Made by a program: the position numbers and the translations under genes. A DNA stretch of 6,595 nt, from NCBI GenBank assembly GCA_035512995.1, contig DATKCY010000092.1, forward strand, positions 1 to 6,595, given 5' to 3'. This document shows, piece by piece, positions 4,039-6,595 of this stretch (positions are counted from its first letter, which is position 1; each line of letters begins with the position of its first letter). The stretch comes from Thermohalobaculum sp035512995. Its GTDB lineage: Bacteria; Pseudomonadota; Alphaproteobacteria; Rhodobacterales; Rhodobacteraceae. The notes under the pieces are model-generated. The model was not told where the DNA came from, did not search any database, and worked only from the letters and a program-made list of their open reading frames with translations.

Positions 4039-6486
4039 ATGTCCACCGAGACCAACGAAGTGACGCGCGACCCGGTCTGCGGCATGACCGTCGATCCGGA
4101 TGCGGGCAAGCCCACGGCCGAGCACCGCGGTCACACCTGTCACTTCTGCAGTCCGTCCTGCCGCGAGCGGTTCGTGGCCGACCCGGACGCCTTCATGACG
4201 GCCGACGATCCCGTCTGCGGCATGAAGGTCGACCGCGCCACCGCCCGGCACATGGCGAAGCATCAAGGCGAGCGGTTCTATTTCTGCTCCGAGGGCTGCC
4301 AGCAGAAGTTCGAGGCGGAGCCGGAGACCTATCTCGCCGGCCGCCCCGCTCCCGAGCCGATGCCCGAGGGCACCATCTACACCTGCCCGATGCACCCGGA
4401 GATCGAGCAGGTCGGTCCCGGCGACTGCCCGATCTGCGGCATGGCGCTCGAGCCGAAGGGCGTGCCGACGGGGGACGCGGGACCGAACCCGGAGCTCGTC
4501 GACTTCACCCGCCGCTTCTGGGTCGGGGCCGCCCTGACCGTGCCGCTCCTGATCGTCGCGATGGGTCCGATGGTCGGCCTGCCGATCGAGCAGTGGATCA
4601 GCCGGAACACCGGCCAGTGGATCGAGCTGGTGCTGGCGACGCCGATCGTCCTCTGGTCGGGGTGGCCGTTCCTTGCACGCGGCGCGAAGTCGTTCCGCAC
4701 GATGAACCTCAACATGTTCAGCCTGATCGGCATGGGCGTCGCCGCGGCCTACGCCTTCAGCGTCGTCGCCGTGGTGGTGCCCGGCATCTTCCCGGCCGGC
4801 TTCCGCGGCCCGGAAGGGAACGTCGGCGTCTATTTCGAGGCGGCGGCGGTGATCGTCGTGCTGGTGCTGCTCGGCCAGATGATGGAGCTCGGCGCGCGCG
4901 AGCGGACGGGCACGGCGATCCGGGCGCTGCTCGACCTCGCGGCCAAGACGGCGCGAATCGTCCGCGCCGACGGGCGCGAGGAGGAGATTCCGCTCGAGGA
5001 CGTGCAGGTCGGCGACCGGCTGCGGGTGCGTCCCGGCGACAAGGTGCCGGTCGACGGCGAGGTGGACGAGGGGCGCTCCTCGGTCGACGAGTCGATGCTG
5101 ACGGGCGAGCCGGTGCCGGTCGAGAAGGTGCCGGGCGACGCGGTGACCGGCGCGACGATCAACAGGAACGGCAGCCTGATCGTGCGGGCGACGCGCGTCG
5201 GTGCCGACACCATGCTCGCGCAGATCGTCGAGATGGTGGCCCAGGCGCAGCGCTCGCGCGCGCCGATCCAGAAGCTCGCCGACCAGGTCGCGGGCTATTT
5301 CGTGCCGGTGGTGATTGCCATCGCCGTGCTGGCGTTCGTGGCGTGGGCCGTCTGGGGGCCGTCGCCGGCGCTCGCCTACGGACTGGTCTCGGCGGTAGCG
5401 GTGTTGATCATCGCCTGCCCCTGCGCGCTCGGGCTCGCGACGCCGATGTCGATCATGACGGCGACCGGGCGCGGTGCGCAGGCGGGCGTGCTGATCAAGA
5501 ACGCCGAGGCGCTGGAGCGCTTCGCCAGGGTCGACACGCTGATCGTCGACAAGACCGGCACGCTGACCGAGGGCAGGCCGAAGCTCGTCGCCGTGATGCC
5601 CGAGGAGGGCCACGACGAGGCCGAGGTGCTGCGCCTCGCCGCCTCGCTCGAGCGCGGCTCCGAGCACCCGCTGGCCGAGGCGATCGTGGCCGGCGCCGAG
5701 GCGCGGGGCGTCGCGCTTGCCGCCGCGACCGATTTCGAGGCCATCACCGGCATGGGCGTGACCGGCACGGTCGAGGGCAAGCCGGTCGCGCTCGGCAACG
5801 CCCGGCTGATGGCCGAGCTCGGTCTCGATGGCGCCCGGCTGGTCGAGACCGCCGACGCCCGCCGCGACCAGGGCGAGACCGTGATGTTCGTCGTGCTGGA
5901 GGGGCGGATCGCCGGCCTCGTCAGCGTCGCCGACCCGGTCAAGGAAACGACGCCGGCGGCAATCGAGGCACTGCACGAGCAGGGCTTCCGCATCGTCATG
6001 GCGACCGGCGACAACGAGCGGACCGCCCGCGCCGTCGCCGGCCGGCTCGGCATCGACGAGATCCGGGCCGAGGTGCTGCCCGAGGACAAGGCGCGGATCA
6101 TCCGCGAAATGCAGGAAGAGGGCCGGAAGGTCGCGATGGCCGGCGACGGCGTCAACGACGCGCCGGCGCTGGCGCAGGCCGATGTCGGCATCGCCATGGG
6201 CGCCGGCGCCGACGTGGCGATCGAGAGCGCGGGGTTCACACTGGTGAAAGGCGACCTGAACGGCATCGTGCGCGCCCGCAGGCTCGCGCGGGCGACGATG
6301 CGCAACATCCGGCAGAACCTGTTCTTCGCGATGGTCTACAACGCTGCCGGCGTGCCGGTGGCGGCGGGTGTGCTCTACCCGTTCCTCGGCATCCTGATCT
6401 CGCCGATCTTCGCCGCGGCGGCGATGAGCCTGTCCTCGGTCTCAGTCATCAGCAACGCGCTGAGGCTGCGGCGCGCGAAGATCTGA
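4039..6486 (+). CDS. copA: Cu+-exporting P1B-type ATPase with YHS/HMBD N-terminus
   Basis: Encodes 815 residues, an inner-membrane pump that uses ATP to export Cu+ (or Ag+) from the cytosol. The N-terminus holds two YHS-type motifs, DPVCGMTVDP (11-20, with C34, C37, C41) and DPVCGMKVDR (57-66, with C83, C87), then a heavy-metal-binding motif, YTCPMHP (114-120) and CPICGM (130-135). About eight membrane helices follow (near 160-180, 193-211, 223-248, 264-283, 418-440, 445-465, 760-780, 783-803). Catalytic parts are all intact: TGE 355-357, CPC 460-462, DKTGT with phosphorylated D504, HP 543-544, TGDN 656-659 and GDGVND 702-707. The transport-site residues Y767-N768 and M796/S799/S800, together with CPC, indicate the Cu+ (P1B-1) class, not CopB (CPH) or Zn/Cd pumps. 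The ATG at 4039 has GGAG six bases upstream. It is driven by the CueR-type promoter about 30 bases before it. Confidence 0.97.
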   Translation: MSTETNEVTRDPVCGMTVDPDAGKPTAEHRGHTCHFCSPSCRERFVADPDAFMTADDPVCGMKVDRATARHMAKHQGERFYFCSEGCQQKFEAEPETYLAGRPAPEPMPEGTIYTCPMHPEIEQVGPGDCPICGMALEPKGVPTGDAGPNPELVDFTRRFWVGAALTVPLLIVAMGPMVGLPIEQWISRNTGQWIELVLATPIVLWSGWPFLARGAKSFRTMNLNMFSLIGMGVAAAYAFSVVAVVVPGIFPAGFRGPEGNVGVYFEAAAVIVVLVLLGQMMELGARERTGTAIRALLDLAAKTARIVRADGREEEIPLEDVQVGDRLRVRPGDKVPVDGEVDEGRSSVDESMLTGEPVPVEKVPGDAVTGATINRNGSLIVRATRVGADTMLAQIVEMVAQAQRSRAPIQKLADQVAGYFVPVVIAIAVLAFVAWAVWGPSPALAYGLVSAVAVLIIACPCALGLATPMSIMTATGRGAQAGVLIKNAEALERFARVDTLIVDKTGTLTEGRPKLVAVMPEEGHDEAEVLRLAASLERGSEHPLAEAIVAGAEARGVALAAATDFEAITGMGVTGTVEGKPVALGNARLMAELGLDGARLVETADARRDQGETVMFVVLEGRIAGLVSVADPVKETTPAAIEALHEQGFRIVMATGDNERTARAVAGRLGIDEIRAEVLPEDKARIIREMQEEGRKVAMAGDGVNDAPALAQADVGIAMGAGADVAIESAGFTLVKGDLNGIVRARRLARATMRNIRQNLFFAMVYNAAGVPVAAGVLYPFLGILISPIFAAAAMSLSSVSVISNALRLRRAKI

Positions 6487-6528
6487 CGCGGACCTCGCGA
6501 CATGCAGATCAACGAAAGGAGAAGCGAA

Positions 6529-6595
6529 ATGGAACGCATCTGGCAGACGACGGCCGCGGCGGCTGCGCTGACGGCGGGCGGCACACCGCGGCGGC
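6529..6595 (+). CDS. Start of an unidentified gene downstream of copA, cut by the window end
   Basis: An ATG at 6529 has AAGGAG (6516-6521) seven bases upstream and opens 22 codons, beginning MERIWQTTAAAAALTAGG and still open at the edge. The short N-terminal polar part followed by an alanine-rich stretch resembles the beginning of an exported protein, but too little is visible to call a signal peptide. An in-frame ATG at 6502 would add nine residues but has no ribosome binding site. The gap to copA is 42 bases with no terminator, so co-transcription with copA and a copper-related role are plausible inferences. Confidence 0.6.
   Translation, partial: MERIWQTTAAAAALTAGGTPRR

Noticed and set aside
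4003..5976. A 657-codon open frame on the - strand opposite copA
   Set aside because: It is an antisense shadow: His/Arg/Asp-rich composition with no recognisable domain, while the + strand frame is an intact P-type ATPase with every motif.
1..6595. A single new multi-gene system (defence, mobile element or CRISPR)
   Set aside because: No spaced repeats, transposase, integrase, tRNA or toxin-antitoxin pair is visible. The genes belong to ordinary families with separate promoters, so linking them into one system would be unsupported.

Overview
The window is a GC-rich stretch of a bacterial chromosome, most likely from an alphaproteobacterium. This rests on three points: strong G/C preference at third codon positions, an EcfG-type (GGAACC-N16-CGTT) stress promoter, and a cyclase/TolB-like/TPR protein of a layout common in Rhizobiales and Rhodospirillales. 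I cannot name a genus from sequence alone. Most genes read on the + strand; an exonuclease gene at the left edge and a small gene near 1 kb read on the - strand.

Left part (1-1073): the 5' part of a ligase-associated MBL-fold DNA exonuclease gene runs off the left edge on the - strand. Divergent from it is a CsbD/YjbJ-family small stress protein gene with a near-ideal EcfG promoter, a strong ribosome binding site and a perfect 10-bp stem terminator. Converging on that terminator from the - strand is a 53-codon gene with a good Shine-Dalgarno sequence that I do not recognise.

Middle (1074-3895): a GcvA-like LysR-family regulator is divergent from the 53-codon gene across a 100-bp spacer containing an inverted repeat. 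After an 87-bp spacer with an 8-bp inverted repeat comes a class III adenylate cyclase fused to a TolB-like region and a TPR-like helical C-terminus. All six canonical catalytic residues are present, and its start is probably a TTG.

Right part (3896-6595): a G/C-rich hairpin region, then a CueR/HmrR-type (MerR family) metal-responsive promoter with a 19-bp spacer, then a complete Cu+-type P1B-ATPase (CopA). Its N-terminus carries two YHS-type cysteine motifs and a CPMHP/CPICGM heavy-metal-binding motif, not a classical HMA domain. A new reading frame with a strong ribosome binding site starts 42 bp downstream and is cut by the window end; it is probably in the same copper operon.

The genes form at least four functional units: DNA repair, general stress, cAMP signalling and copper export. 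Nothing ties them into one new system. The most useful non-routine points are the EcfG promoter, the 53-codon gene, the copper promoter with its half-degenerate dyad, and the N-terminal architecture of the ATPase.
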